64,000 nt of DNA from Pyrocephalus nanus. Its lineage: Eukaryota; Chordata; Aves; Passeriformes; Tyrannidae. This document shows, in pieces, positions 14,601 through 28,617 of the stretch; position 1 is the first letter of the stretch, and each line of letters opens with the position of its first letter. Made by a program: the position numbers and the translations under genes. The stretch spans positions 18,250,001 through 18,314,000 of the forward strand of contig CM076267.1 of the NCBI GenBank assembly GCA_038380795.1. Reading direction: 5' to 3'. The notes under the pieces were generated by a model. The model made no database searches and had not been told where the DNA came from. It saw only the letters and a list, made by a program, of their open reading frames with translations.

Positions 14601-15505
14601 TAAATGGAGGCTGTACTAACATACATACTTTATACAAACAAAAACCCTAAAACATATTGTTTGGGCTGAAAACTTTATATTGACTTCGGGTGCTAAGAGA
14701 ATTTTATAATAGAGTTATAAAATCCTCAAAAAAGGAGTTTGTAAAGGAAACTCTAATATACCTTTATCTCTAAGAGCACGGCTGGGGGCTACTATAATAA
14801 TCCTTTTGCTTTCATGTGGCCATCTGGAGGCCTATTAAAACTAGTATCTAAAACAGACTCCCAAGTGTGTTGAGTTTGCCAGTTCCCACTAAGTCACTAA
14901 AATCAGGGAGTTAGCCCTGCTATAGGGTGAACTGTCTGCTACAGAGAGAAGATAGCTTGAACTCTAACCTTTTACACTGTGAATATGTTGTGTACAGGCT
15001 GATTTTGATACATACACTATAACTGTGAAAAAACCCTAGCCTATTGTGCACCTCTGGGGTTGTATGTTAAGATGGAAGAGAGTAGGCAAAGTAAAAATGG
15101 AAATATTGCAAATTTAATCAAGTATTCTGTTTCCACTGAGAAATATTCTATTCTGATTTTTATGGAGAGCAACAGTGAAATATTGAAAATTTTGCGTGAA
15201 CCTGCTTTCCTTGCTTAAATACAAATACAGAGTTTATATATAACATTTATTTAGTGCTGTAAGTTTTTATCCAAAATGCAGTGGAAATAAAGATTTGAAT
15301 CTGCAAATTATTTTATAGCATAATTTGGTCTCTCTCTGTTTTCTATTCAATTAAGATCAGGTTAGTACAAATGCACTCAGCGCTCAGTAAAACATTTTGG
15401 TTCAGTAGAGACTGGGAATCATTTGACCAAAATAAAGTCCTTTCCATACACTCATTACTGATCTTATTCAGTTATGTGGTTACATCCTATTATACCTGAT
15501 ACATC
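8634..15505. other. Anonymous AT-rich sequence, no gene seen
   Basis: Nearly 7 kb without a recognisable exon, RNA gene or repeat. The longest open frame is 131 codons on the plus strand (12014-12409). It resembles no known family and is explainable by chance. A slightly GC-richer stretch at about 9230-9480 is unassigned. Confidence 0.65.
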
Positions 15506-15540
15506 AAAAAAAAAAAGAAAGAAAAAAAAAAAAAGGAAAG
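15506..15540. repeat. A-rich tract with G interruptions
   Basis: A purine-only tract made of A runs separated by single or double G. It is a low-complexity polypurine run with no attached retrocopy recognised. Confidence 0.9.
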
Positions 15541-16734
15541 AAATCAAGTTGCTGTCTAAAATCACACTAGAACTCAGATCTAGGACCAAATAAGATGCAT
15601 TAATTGCTTTACTGCTTCACTGCAAAGCCACTCTTAAAACATAATTCCTTAATGAAGTCCGTTAATTTGTTCATGGCAGTACACAAGCTGTTCAAAATGA
15701 CACAGAATTGCACTCTGTTTTCTAACCCCTGCAGTTTCTTCTGTTAGTCACTCTGCCTTGTGTTGTTATCCCATGGATAGTAATTATTTTATAGTGGCTG
15801 TAATTAGGAGAGAATTAGGCTTGGTAAACAAAACCTGCCTTCTCCTGTTAATAGCTAAGGATAATAAATTTGGCTCTGACATTCACTATATTTGGACAAG
15901 GCTTGGCCTTCTTCCAGTTTTCCCAATAAGAACTTTATTATATAATTATGCCTTGGAGGAGCTCATATTACAAGGTAATTTTTTTTTGTTAAGACACATA
16001 TTGCATGGCTTCCAGCCAGTAAATGATATACTGTAATATATGCCTCCAATAAATGTTTTAAACAAAATCACTCTAAGCAATGTTCTGCTAGAGCTGCACA
16101 TTGCAATTCAGCAGCTATATTTACAGGAGTTTTTCATAATGCAAATTATTTTCTTTTGCTCACATTGTCCAACATTACAAGTGTTTTAAAGGAAGCCTAG
16201 AATTATTTTTATCAGCACATGACGTGGTTAGATCTTTATCAGCAGCTTAAAAAAGTTCATACTTTTTATTCTGTGAGCAAAGTCACAGTTCTGTTGACAT
16301 GCACAGAAGTGCAGCAAGTATCCTGTTTTCTGTTTTCAGCTTGGATTAAAAAACAACCCTGTGTTCCATCTTTCAGCCCACACATTAATGCATCATATCC
16401 CACCCTTTCCTTTATTTATCTTGTACCTTTTATGTAAAATGCAATTTAAGTTAACACACAATAGCACAAAATGTTTTCCAAAGGGAGTCAATCATAAGCT
16501 AAATAGAAAAGGAGGGGCTTAAAGGGAAGTATATGAAGAAGTGAGGGGCTTGAAAGACAGAAGAAAGCTGTTTCAGACTCAAGGAAGAGCAGAGATAGGA
16601 TCAAGCCCAGAAAAGAGGGGAAGCAAATAAATTCTGAAGAAATACAGTAAAACTAAAAAACACAAGATATGTATGCTAATTTTAACTTTCTCCTGCTACT
16701 GAGTTACCACTGCTAGGAAGGTATAGGTAAACAA

Positions 16735-16830
16735 TTTATTATAATTGCATTCACCAAGTCTCCTAACAACTCTATAGGAAGTAGAACTGGGTTTACATAC
16801 TTAGAGACATAGATCAAGTCCAAATAGATT
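16735..16830 (-). repeat. Possible MIR/L2-type remnant (antisense)
   Basis: The segment around 16762-16790, where CTCCTAACAACTCTATAGG is followed by a purine-rich stretch, resembles the antisense of the conserved core and tail of MIR/L2 elements (the 'TCCTCACAACAACCCTATGAGG' type of text). The match runs for only about 30 bases and decays on both sides. The call is weak and could be coincidence. An alignment to amniote SINE/LINE consensus sequences would settle it. Confidence 0.25.
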
Positions 16831-17882
16831 AAAAATTGGATAAACAAAAAAGGATCCAAAAGTCATGTTTCCAGGCCGTCTTTTCTGGTCACTAAATAGC
16901 ATACAGTACCTTTTCAGTTTTCATGAACACTAATTAACGCTACAGGTTAAAGAGTGGGAATCCTTCAACTACAGATAGGATAAGCTGGCCATCAAATATA
17001 CATTCCTCTAGAAAGTATGCTTTTATTTCACTGTTGCCTATTAACTCTTCAAAACTTTTAAATTATCTTTGTTCTTCTCATCTGACTTCCTGGAACTGCC
17101 TTAGAAGGGGGTCCACAAATTTGCCACAGTCCATGAGACAGCAGGGCTCAAAGAAGCACCACTTGTACAGATTCACATAGAAATGTCAGGGAAGCAGGAT
17201 GACACTAGGGTTTTTTTCAGCAGGAGAGCACAGACCAGTAGTGATTTCACTGTGTAAGCCTGTGTATAAAGGTGCCTCAAGCTCTCTCCAAGAACTGGAC
17301 TCCATAATTTGATGAAGACCAAGTGGCAGAGAAACTTCTCTTGTCTCTCCTCCCTCTGTTTTCTCCTCTTCCCCTCCTCTTTCCCTTCTTGTAAGGATTG
17401 TAGAAGAAGGAAAGGAAAATAAAGCTGAAAGGGCATGAAAGATACTCAAGCTACATCCTTCCTATTTCCAAGATGCAGGACTAGATTCAAGACTATGAGC
17501 AACTGGTTTGTATACACTAGCACTGATTAAGAATTTCTTTTGCAATCTTATCTGAAGCTAACATGATCTCAGTGTCTGGAAAGTTTCATATGGTTCATAA
17601 CTTTTAAATACCACTTCAGAAGGGGTTGAAGGTGGGAAACAGATATACTTCTGTTCTGTACTGAGAGCTCCACTACCTGACAACACTAAGAACCAACAAA
17701 TGTGCATGTTGCCCCATGACGCACAAGGTGATCAGACGCAGACTTTGATAGATGGCCAGTGGAAGCACATTCTGGCACCAAAGAACCTCCTCTTGAAGTC
17801 TCTAGGATTTATCACGATTACCCTTCAAATATTTTGTAAATTTGGACAAAGATGAGGTGACTGAATAGCCAGTCTCTTCAGG

Positions 17883-17940
17883 AAAAAAAAAAAAAAAGAA
17901 AAAAAAAAACACCAAAACAAAAAACAAACCAACCAACAAG
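17883..17940. repeat. A-rich / (CAAA, CCAA)n simple repeat
   Basis: Two long A runs separated by a G, grading into AAAC, CAAA and CCAA units. The form is the same as the tract near 4.53 kb. No retrocopy is recognised beside it. Confidence 0.9.
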
Positions 17941-20900
17941 CATGTCTCAATAAAGAAACAAAAAAACCCCTCTATAAAACATAAGGGTAAAAATATAGTT
18001 TATAAAGACTGTATATATGCTATAAAAAAGTATACAGACTATTTGGTCTCTACCTCCTTCCCATCTTGCACATCTGTTGTATCCATAACTGAGAGCATTT
18101 CTGACAGATTCAAGTATTAGGGATACCTTGTTTCAAACAGAGGTTTGGAGTTTCCCTTTTCTTAAAGACTGAGGAAAACATGCTCAGAGAAGGGCATAGT
18201 GAGAAGCAGGGGACCAAAGTTCCTTTCATCATTATTCTAAAGTGAGATAAAGTGAAGAAATAGTCATGAAGAATATCAGACATTAAATAGCAACCCTGTG
18301 TGCAAATCATAACTGTAAACTTTGTTTTAGATAATGGATTACAGAGAGAAATGGCCCTTTAGAATGAAAAAAAACACTGAAAAAGGTGATAGAGAGACCT
18401 GATGGTATCCTTATGAGAAATATTAGAGAAAAAAGATAAAATTTTTCATTTGAGAAGTATATTTATAATATGTGCCCCAGTTGTTTCTTCATTATTGGTA
18501 AGCCATCCTATGAACAGAAAAACAATATGTGAAGTTCATAGTATATAGTCAGCTTTGGGTATGTGAGCTTTCTAGAAACTGTGAAAGCTCCACACATTGC
18601 TCAGGAAAGGTCTGAATAATGTCAACTCTAACTCTTTGATTTACCACAGAAGGCTCTCAGGCAACTAGCTTGGTAATACATCCTTGGCTGGATGTCTGAT
18701 GAAGATGGTCATTTATAAATGTGCAAAATCTCCCCAGCTCCTCACTGGTCAGGTCACATTTAAAATAATTGCTTCTGCTCTTGACCCATCTGTCTGTAAA
18801 CACATCAGATTGACAGCTTGCTTTGCTTGCAATGCCCAATAGGCATAGAGACAGCACCACGCTCTAACAAAGGCCTAACTTCCTGACTAGCTTTTGGCAA
18901 GTCTATGAGATACCAAACAAGAGTATTGGTCAGGATACTGATGATGCATAGCTTGCAGGTGTAAGAGATGTGAGGGAATGTGATTCTTTTCACACATGGT
19001 AAGATTAGTGTGCTAAAACTGCAAATGGAGTAAACAATTTGTGACTTGTTTAAGGCTGGTCAGTGTCTTTATCAATACCATCAAATGTGTGAATTACTAC
19101 TACAGCTAGCTAACAGACATTCTCCTTTAGATCAAACAGTAGATGACTGGTGTTTTGGAAACAAAGGACAAAGAGAAGCTGAGCTACCTATACAGTATAA
19201 CTTCTAGACTGATCTCTCACATCCAGTCAAGATGCTTTGGTAAAACCATGGCATCTGGGCCACAGTAGAAGCATTAGATTTGAAGTAATAGCAACATATT
19301 GGTCCCTTTTTCCTTGAAAAACATTTTTATGCATTTGACTTCAGCAACAGTTCACAATTCTCTTGGAAAATAAATTACTTGGAGAGTTAGCAATGCTGGC
19401 AGAAACATGAATAACATCAGTAATTTTTTTTTTTTTCAAGCTTCTTCATGATGTCAATACCCACACCAAAGTGATTTATATTCAGATTTCATGACTACTT
19501 GGGAGAAATCACAAAAGTAACAGAAAAGCAGAGATTGCACATGCAGAGAAAAAGTGATGGTCCCTAAGGATAGAAAGGTTAATACAAGAAGAAAACTGGA
19601 TTGTGCGAATGCCAGTTTCTGTCCACCTCCCAGACTGCTACTGAGGGGGAAGTTTTCACTTAGTCATTTCTGTCCTTCTGCAAAGGTGAGCAAGGTGCTG
19701 CTAATAAATAAAACTGTCCCTAAGTCTAATTACAAGGAAAGAAGAAAAAACACAGCAACACAACAAGATGGGAGAATGAAAGAAGAGTTTATGTTTTTTT
19801 GCCCCCGGATGTCAGTTCATTACCAGCCTGACACTGTAACTTCAAGGGTCATTTCTCTGCAGTCACTAAAATACCAAAACAAGGGAAAAACTGCGCATAA
19901 GCAGAAGGAAAAGCAAACCCCCTAGATCATTACATTCTCAAAAGAATTTTTACATAAAAGAGTCCTCGTAAAAAGAGAGTCCCCCTAACTCATGCACTGT
20001 TAACTGCATTGCTCTGCTAATGAAGGAGAGAACATATTAAACAAAGGAATGACTCAATGGAAATATGGTGGAAAACAAGATTAGGTAAAATACTTGATTT
20101 TAAAGAGCTCTGCTATTTTCTAGAGAGAAAAAAAAAAAAAGGTAGGCCAATGGTAAATATATCTCCCTATGCTATTTCAACATTTGCAAGTGTAGCTTGA
20201 GCATGCCTTCCAAAAGCTTACTGTCTATATATTTTTAACATTATTGTTGAAACACAATTGAACACATGGTTCAGAGCCAGTTGTGGGATTCAAATGTAGA
20301 ACGTCTTTTGCATTTCTGATGTCTAAAAGGATTAACATATGAGGTTCCCCTCCGGTAGCTGTGCAAGTCATCAGAGAAATTCAAATGATGTACAGATATT
20401 GGTACTCTCACATCAAGAGAGTAGTTAGTTACCTAGCAAAAGCTTTTTGTGCAAACTATTCTCACAAACACCAATTAAGCAAATTTACTTAGTAAAATAG
20501 CCGTATTTCAAGTCAAACAATTACTCTCCAAATATTGCAGAGACAACACAAGACCGATAAAAGAATGCTTGGACAAGCTAAATATTTTAAGCAGTTATTT
20601 GCCTGAAAACAGTGCATTTAATGGAAATTGCCAGGTAGCTTTAGTGATAGCAGAAAGCACTTTGATTATCTAGGAGTATAAGTACTTCACATTCATTCTA
20701 AATAGAAGGTGAAAGTATAAAAGTAGTTTGAAAAATACACCTGTGAACCAGCACATCAATACAGCTCCTCATAACTAACATATGTGTGAGGTTTATCTGC
20801 TGATATATTCCTTCATGAATGCACACATAAAAATGAGGTAAAGTCAAAGCCAATCTTTGGTACACAGATCCTGTAAATTCAGACTGAAAAGAAAAACCAC

Positions 20901-21817
20901 AGAAAAAAAAAAAATACATAATTCTGTAGGGCCGTGTGTACTAAAGTAATTCATTTCACAACCCAAGTGAGGTTATGCTCCAGGCCAAGGACCTGCCTAG
21001 ACCATTTTATCCTGACCTTGGGCATCAGCTCTTATGGAAAAATCTGTTTAAATAGATAGAGACAATTTCATTTTATATTTTGGGAAGACATAGTCAGATA
21101 CAAGAGTTCCTGGTTTCTTTAATCCTTGGCAGAGAACAAAGAGCAAGATAAAATGGAACTTAGGGCTTAAGCCAAAATCCTTTGAAATCAATTAGATTCT
21201 TTTCATTGATTTCAATGAGTTGTGGATCAGACCACCACTTCCTCAAGGCAGCAATAAGACACTTCCTAGGGAAAGCAGGGGTCCTCAGTTTTGCCATTCA
21301 TTCATTTTGATCTTTCACTGTTTAATGAATCTCTTCATCCTGCTCTTATTCTCAGCTCTCAGCCAGGCAGGCATTAGCAGTGCATTCACTAGGCAGTAGA
21401 TGATCACCAGTATCCATCTTTCAAAAGAGACGTACAACTGAGGCCACTCAGGGCCATTAAAGATCCCATGGCATTTTTGCAAGAGCAAAAATAACAATGC
21501 CAGCGTCTTGGCCAAATTCCAGCCTCTTTAATTACATCCTGTCCATCTATATTCCCTCCTTAGTTTCAGGTGGAAAAATTAGCCACCATTTTCCACTATC
21601 TTATTAATCTTTTAATGTAGAATTAATTATTACAGAAAGACTATGAGCATAAAATATTGGCACTTTCAGTTGTAATGAGAATCTCATTGCTGTCTATAAA
21701 AACCAGAAAACACATTTCTCTTTTCACAGAAAAAGCGTACATGATTAGCACAGCAAAAGTAACCAGATAACTATTTTCCATTTTTAAAAGAGAAAGCCCA
21801 AAATATGCTTGAATGGG
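17941..21817. other. Anonymous sequence, no gene seen
   Basis: No exon or repeat family is recognised. The 123-codon plus-strand frame at 19554-19925 is lysine- and arginine-rich but resembles nothing known and is compatible with chance. Short A runs occur at about 20117-20140. Confidence 0.65.
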
Positions 21818-21917
21818 AAAAAACCAAACAAACAAAAAACCAAACAACCTAAAGCAAACTAAAACTAAAAAAAAAGAAAAAACAAACAAAACCCCAAAAC
21901 CAAACAAAAACCAAACA
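21818..21917. repeat. A/C-only low-complexity tract
   Basis: About 100 bases composed almost entirely of A and C (CAAA, CCAAA and AAAC units). On the complementary strand it is a T/G tract, which creates a misleading hydrophobic F/L/V-rich open frame (21641-21907, minus) that should not be read as a membrane protein. Confidence 0.9.
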
Positions 21918-22168
21918 GAGAGGCCAAAACAGTAGTATTTTGACTGATTTCTTTCAAATAATAACTACCTTTACCAAATATCTTCCCTAATTAGCACAGC
22001 TTGTGCAAGGTCCCAATTACTATTTAACATCAGCAACCTCTCAGAATTCTTTCCTATTGGAATTGTGCGTTTGCCTTTTGGAGCTGGAGACAAGGCTATA
22101 AGGTATCTAACTACCTTGAAGGGATCTTGAGTAGAAGGACATGTAGTCATTTTTCAGTTTCCCCACTT

Positions 22169-22186
22169 AAAAAAAAAAGAAAAAGG

Positions 22187-22222
<36 letters not shown>
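22169..22222. repeat. Long poly(A) tract including A36
   Basis: An A-rich tract interrupted by G at 22179, 22185 and 22186, followed by 36 uninterrupted A residues (22187-22222). It is the longest homopolymer in the window. Upstream sequence (about 22000-22165) is not recognised as a retrocopy. The exact length is probably uncertain, because long homopolymers are often miscounted by sequencing. Confidence 0.95.
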
Positions 22223-22224
<2 letters not shown>

Positions 22225-25200
22225 ACACCCAAACAAATTCTGCCCAAAATATAACTCAATCAAGGTAATTGATTATGGCTAAAATAGATGATCATTCTGC
22301 TAAAAATCTAGACAACATATTCACATTTCTGTCTTAAGAAAAGAGAGACCTTAAATGCTTTTCTTTCCATAGTATGGAGTGTAATGTATCATAGAGGAGA
22401 CAGTGGCCTGAGAAGACCAAAGATTTCATTCAGGTAGCACAAAACTTTAAATAATAATTTGGAATAAAGATGCAGGATAACTATGTCTCTGTGGAGTACA
22501 GTGAAAGAGGGTCCAACCATGAAAGCTTACAACTCATTCACTCTTCTAGCAGACGTGACTGTGATTAAAAGGTTGTTGTTGGCAACAAGTAAAATGAAGA
22601 GCACTCCGGGGGGCCCAGAGTGCAATCCATTAACTTCATCAGCCCTAGACTGAGTTCCCATCTCAGTACAGTCTTAGGAAACAGTGAAATTACATTTACC
22701 CATTCTAATTGTGGGATTCACTAAAAATGCAGGGCAATAGGTAGAGAATTCATAGCTAGAAATAAGGTCATGTTGGTTTCTTTCTGAAGAAATAATTTTG
22801 TCATTTGCAGATTGTATTAGGTCATTATTGATACTATAATCAAAGCTAGGGACTGGAGAGCCCTGAATGATGATAAATGACAGGAGACATTTTTCCAGAG
22901 TCAAGAGATCTGAAAGGAGAGAGAAAAACTAAGGAGGATCTGGCAATAGGTTCAACTGACCAAAGAGCCCCTGTTGTTTAGTTGAACTCAGGGCAATCTT
23001 CATGTTATCTGGGCTCTGTTTTGGCTCTTCAGCAGAATTAACAAAGTCTCTCATTTGCTAAGACATCTAACAGTGAAAAGCTGATATTTGGGAATTCCTA
23101 GGAAGAAACAATTCATCAATGTCAGGGAATGGCCTAAATTACTTCAGAAGTTTTTTTTTCCTTCAGTCTTCATGATACTTTGTGATGAAAAGCACCTAAA
23201 AAGTAAAATACTGTTATATATTATTGGTATTATTTTCTCTCTGAGTAGCAGTACTGTTTTGATAGCAAAGTTCTGCTGCTCAAACATCTGCAAACTTCAA
23301 CCATCCCAGAATTCATCCTGTATGCAGTGTTTCTTACTTGGCATTAAGAGCTAGACTGAGCAACTGAGCTTCTGTCTTATTTCTGACATCCTCCTGATGG
23401 TGTACTGCTATATGAGCTGTAGTCACCATACACTGCATACATGATGTTTCTTAGTGAGCCAGCTCTAGCTCAGACATGCACATTTCTCTTGAATCCCTGC
23501 CGTACATGAGTATATTTGTTGAGCCTCAATGCTGGAAGAAATATGCACAAATGATGGCTGATGGTTTCACTAGCTACAGAAGATATTAGAATACTGTATT
23601 TAGTTCCGAGATTTTAATTTATCTTTTCTTCAAAGCAGGCAGCAACTTCCACACAGATTTGCAAGAAAAAATGGAAGCCTAATATGTGCAATCCAAAGCT
23701 TTTTTTAGTGACAGGTAACTTACATCAAGCAGCCTCCAATGCTGTTCACACAGCATGCAGATAATAATTTTTGAAAATACGGAGAGAAATTCTTTTCACT
23801 AATATGGCATAGACTTTTTAAATGCCCAGGAAATATTCTGGTTCTTTTGTGTTAAATTTTTTAGACACTATACCTTCCTAAGTTTTCAGGGTTTGCAAAC
23901 ATAGCTAACTCTGTCTTCATTCTTATGACAAGAATATTCTCTTAAGCGCTGAATCTCTCCCAGAGCAAACTGAATTGCTTTTACCCATTATTTGAGAAAG
24001 ATGTAAAGACAGGAAAAGCTGAAAATATGTTCAGAACCTGCAGTAAAACTCTTTATTTCACAAGCCACTGTTAAATTCATGATTTAGAAAAACAGATACA
24101 TTCAAATTTTTTACAGATATCTCAACCCTGTAATAAAGAAATACCAAATAGTTTTCAGGCGAGTGTGTGCCCTTTTACTATAGGTACTACCAAGCACTGG
24201 GAAACACCTAGTGCTCTCTTGTTCATTAGTACTGTTTTTTTTTAGCAACTAATTATCCTCGATAGTTTGCATTGAGCATGAATAACTGTTTGAATTCATA
24301 TACTGCAAGAGATATCTCCAAAGTCACCATGTCCTGTCCTATGGATTCAAATTAAAGAGCCTACAATAGTTGGCTTACCCAAACAAGAAATCTCTACCTA
24401 TCAAATCTAGCTAGTAAGTTATAGACAGAGAAAATAAATCTAGCAGCCTAATCTAATTTATGAAGCTACATAATTATAAATAATTGAATGAAGCTAAAAG
24501 GAGAAAAATCCAAATGAATGACAGAGTGCAGATCAATTCCCAAGAAAAGCAGTACACACCCAATGGTTTACCACAAATTAAATTTGACTAGAAAAAAAAC
24601 TCTAAAAAAAATTACTCTTCTGGCAAGAAATAGAAGTGATGATCTAGCATATCCTATGAGCCCATGATTAATTGCCAAAAAAACCCTTTACATATTAATA
24701 ACTTTCTTTTTTTTTTATTCTCTTGAAACGTGCTTGGCTTTTGAAAACAGAGATGTTTTCAATTCAGTAATAAAAATAATAATAAAAAAAGTGGTCCTCA
24801 CCAAGGAAAGTATATTTCATAATTAAAAAGCTAGCTTTAGCCTCATTTCTAGTTTGGGGGTCAGCCTGGATGACACAATGGTCATTTCTGGCTGGACTAT
24901 CTACAAATACGTAATTGGAGTGTAAATTATTTTCACTATATAAATAGCTCCTGATGATATCACAATTTGTAAATAGTGCAGTTTGTTTTCCCAGAAGCAG
25001 CTTTGTGCTAGCTGACAGCTCTGAAAAGTTTCTGTATTTGATTATACCATTTTCCTCTTTATAGCACAATAGGAAAACACATGCCATGTGCCCACTCTGA
25101 ATTGGATCTGCTTTTCCAAATGTTCTGTTATATCCATGACACATAAGCACCTTTAACACCCTTGGGTGGGAAAGCAAGCTGCTTGCACACCATACTTATT

Positions 25201-28200
25201 ATTCTTAAGTTTTTATTTTTATATAGCTAAAACAGTGTATTTTACATCTGGCTGATGAAACACACTAGAATTATTTGGAATTCCTTAGTGCTCCTTAACA
25301 GGCAATTAAACTGAAAATAGAAATGACCGTATGTGGTCAGGTGCATTTCTGCTACTGTATTACTTACACTGTTGCCAGCAGAATATTCAAAGCATACACT
25401 GGTGCAGCTGTGCTAATGGCTTTCCAAACTTCACTACTCAAACTCACCCTGGAGAAGCCTTAACAATGCATCTGTTTACTAAGATTTTTCCATTAACCTT
25501 TCCAATATCATGGCATCTTTCTAACTTCCTTAGTGATTATAATAACAGTATGCTGTATAGTCTATATCTGAAGACCTTTAAATGCACACAGTAAGTATTC
25601 TCGCAAACTTCTATCCTTCTCAAAGAGTATTAACAAATTACTAGGAAGTAGAATATCCTTCTTTTCTCCATACAGAAGTTAAAGTTAAATGCATCACAAA
25701 AAAGGCTAGAAAATCCTGTGCTGAGATACTCCAGAAGCTGGCACAACATATGGTGAGATGAGATGGGATGAGTCTCCAGGGTGATGTGGTCCTTTCGAGA
25801 GAAATCATCTTCTGTTACCTTGTAAAAATTGTCTTTTCTTGAAAGACTAGGGATTGTTGTATCCACCTCCCTTCATCCTCGAGAAGAAACAAAACTGTTA
25901 CTACTTCCCTATCTGTTCTTCAGGCAAGAATGCACAAGAGCAAGAGCCTACCAAAGAGCCAAACAGAAGGGAGGGCTCTTTACAGAAGGAAGGATAATAT
26001 ACATCCATACATACTACTACATTCAATATAAACATTCTCTTCCATGTACCAAAAGAAAAAGCAAGGGAGAAGGAAAAAAGATACATAGCATTTATTGGCC
26101 AATATGAATACTTTTAAAGTGAAGGGCAGTTATAGAAAAATCTTCTAGAAATGATAAATATTTTTTCTCTGTTGGATGTAGCAGTTTTTTGAAAAACATC
26201 TGTAGAGTACAGCTAAGTTAGATCCTACCCAATTCGGTAAGAATTGTCATAGGGAAGAAATGGAAGCACCTAGGCTGACAAAACCGCACAAACAAATGGG
26301 CTGATCTCTGGGACAGACCACTGGTTTCATCCAGAGAAGAAGCAATGAGCCCAGGTGGAGGGAGAAAGCAGCAGTTTAAGATTCAAACTCTAGATCAGGA
26401 AGCCCAACGAGCACCTCACTCCACGCACACACATTATAGGGGTGGCAGGCCAGAGGAAGAGAGAAAATTGTCCCAGCTCTCAGTTACGGGAGTGAGAACT
26501 GTGGCTCAGCAAAGTCAAACACAGCTGAAATGAGGGCTACAGCTATGATGTATCAGTTTGAAGTTCTGTTTCTAAGTTTCTGCACTGAAACTGCCATTGT
26601 TGAAAAGTCTTATTAGATTTACTTATCTGCACATGAAAGTCTTGTTAAGGTTAATAAGAATTCCTGTTAGATAGGTGATAACAGACTTTTTCAGTACTAT
26701 TACAGAACCAAAATGTTTTTCCATGTTTCAGGATTAGAAAGCAGTAGGTGTCCTGAATTCTAGGTCTCTGAAAAGCCCCATGAGAAGTTCATATATTTAG
26801 ACCAGCAGCAATGTGGAAGCCTTCAGCTAACTGTATTTTGATCCTAACTGCAACACAGATTAATTGGAAATACAATAAAAACAGTCTGTTCGAGGAGAGG
26901 ATGAGGCACTGAGCAGACAGACTTATCACATCTTTTTTCATTTTCATATCGTATGTTCCTTATTATTTAGATCCAGATTCATTCTAGATTTTTTTTTAAG
27001 CTGCAATATCAAATGGCATTTATCTAGGCATTTTAGAATCATGACAACATAAAAGCCAATCAATTAGTAATCAGTATGCAGAGAAGAAGAGAAGCAGTAG
27101 TAAAGCAGTTGCTGCATGTTTGCTGACAAAATATTTAATCCAAACATTTAATTTCAATCTGCCACTGTTCTCAGTTGGTATAATTACTTTAAGCAAATAT
27201 CATTTAGGAAGGAAGAGAAAATAGTCTCAGCTACTGAAATGTAAATAATAAAACATAATCATAATCAAATGTTTAAAGCCATATAACTCCATTCTAGGAT
27301 CATTTTGTGTGGACTATTCTAAATGTTTAAGTGATTTTAAATTATTTCTAACATAATGGCCTATAATGCTGCCTATATTGCCAAGCAGTGGAAGATATTT
27401 AATTTTCTCATCTGTTCATACACATCATACTTCAAAGGTCCTACAGTGAAATTGCACTGCAGTCCTTGGAAAATTGTAGACTTTTGCTTTTTGTGTCAAT
27501 GAATGTTAAAATCAACACAAACTTAAGGCAGTTCATCACAAATTTTTATGGGTTTCAGCCCAATTAATATGAAAAATGTATATCACTCTTTTAAGCTTAC
27601 CTGCAATGTGATTATCTCAGACATAGGCTGACAGAGCCTCCAATTTTTAATATAAACTTCTGGAGCAAATTTTCTATTTTCTGGACAATCAGGGGCATAA
27701 AATACCACTCCAGTCAAAAGCCACTTTGATTTCCTACAATAACTTAATCAATCCATCACAAGTCTTATGGCCCTACAAAGTGCTAGGAGTGTGAATAGGT
27801 GGATTTCATTGATGATTAACTCTTTTCTTGCAGTTTTCCACATTCTTGACTCTATTACAATGCTTGTCTCTACAGCATTGATGGGATTTTAGACTCTGTT
27901 CTAGAAGTTACATAGGCATGTAATATTTAAATACAATATACAGCTGCAAACCAGATGTACACATCATTCAAAACACAACAACAAAAACAAAAAAGAAAAG
28001 AAAGCTGCTCTTTAGTGCTATTCTCTGGTGAGTAAAATTTACTTTTGTACAGAGGATCATCACAAAGGAAGAGCAGGACTCAAGTTCATTTAAAACCTGA
28101 TGTGCAGATTAATTGGGAAAATTGCAATTACTTTAACTACAAGGGGTTTAGATTGCTTTACATTTTGCAAAAATAAAAAATCAGTTTAATCACATGTGTC

Positions 28201-28290
28201 TCAATCATATGAAGAAAATTACTACAAGGCTGGGAAGGGGCCACGGTAAAGAATAGAAGCAGCTTTGTTTGCTGAAACTAATTGAGCGCC
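22223..28290. other. Anonymous AT-rich sequence, no gene seen
   Basis: This includes the longest open frame of the window, 137 codons on the minus strand (24764-25177). It has no recognised domain, ends in a low-complexity Y/F run, and is about what chance predicts. No RNA gene or repeat family is recognised. A slightly GC-richer patch at about 26220-26540 is unassigned. Confidence 0.65.
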
Positions 28291-28311
28291 TTTTTTTTTT
28301 TTTTTTTTTTT
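28291..28311. repeat. T21 homopolymer
   Basis: Twenty-one consecutive T residues. It could be the poly(A) tail of a minus-strand retrocopy, but the sequence just downstream (28312 onward) does not resemble a known element. Confidence 0.95.
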
Positions 28312-28561
28312 AGCAAAGATCTGTACTATAATACCAAGTTTGATCCCCAAAGTAACTCGCCTTCACCTTTTCCTCTTCAAAGACTTCCTCTAGAACAGAA
28401 ACGGGTAAGAAGATTAACGTGGAGTGTAGGAGACCACTGAAAATCATTTCAATCCTTCAGCAGCTCAGGCCAGTCCACAGCACTTGCATGTCCTTACAGG
28501 CTGGGTACAGGGAGCCAAGCTCAAAGCTTGCTCTGCCAGTTCCCAGCCACGCCGCCAGTCT

Positions 28562-28617
28562 CTCAGCTCACCTAAACACACAGCACCCCCTCAGTTCACC
28601 TAGACACACAGCACCGT
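28562..28617. repeat. Two-copy 28-bp tandem duplication
   Basis: Two adjacent 28-bp units, 28562-28589 and 28590-28617, both starting CTCAG. They differ at only two positions over the first 26 bases (C/T and A/G). The unit contains an ACACAGCACC core. The low divergence suggests a fairly recent local duplication. A 72-codon frame crosses it but is not supported as a gene. Confidence 0.9.

Noticed and set aside
19554..19925. 123-codon basic open frame
   Set aside because: Composition follows local A-rich DNA; no recognised domain.
21277..21295. hAT-type terminal repeat lookalike (CAGGGGTCCTCAG)
   Set aside because: No matching inverted end or 8-bp target duplication found, and no transposase remnant.
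21641..21907. Hydrophobic 88-codon frame that looks like a membrane protein
   Set aside because: It is the translation of the complement of an A/C-only low-complexity tract.
24764..25177. 137-codon open frame, minus strand
   Set aside because: It is the longest frame in the window, but roughly one of this size is expected by chance. It matches no family known to me and ends in a low-complexity Y/F run.
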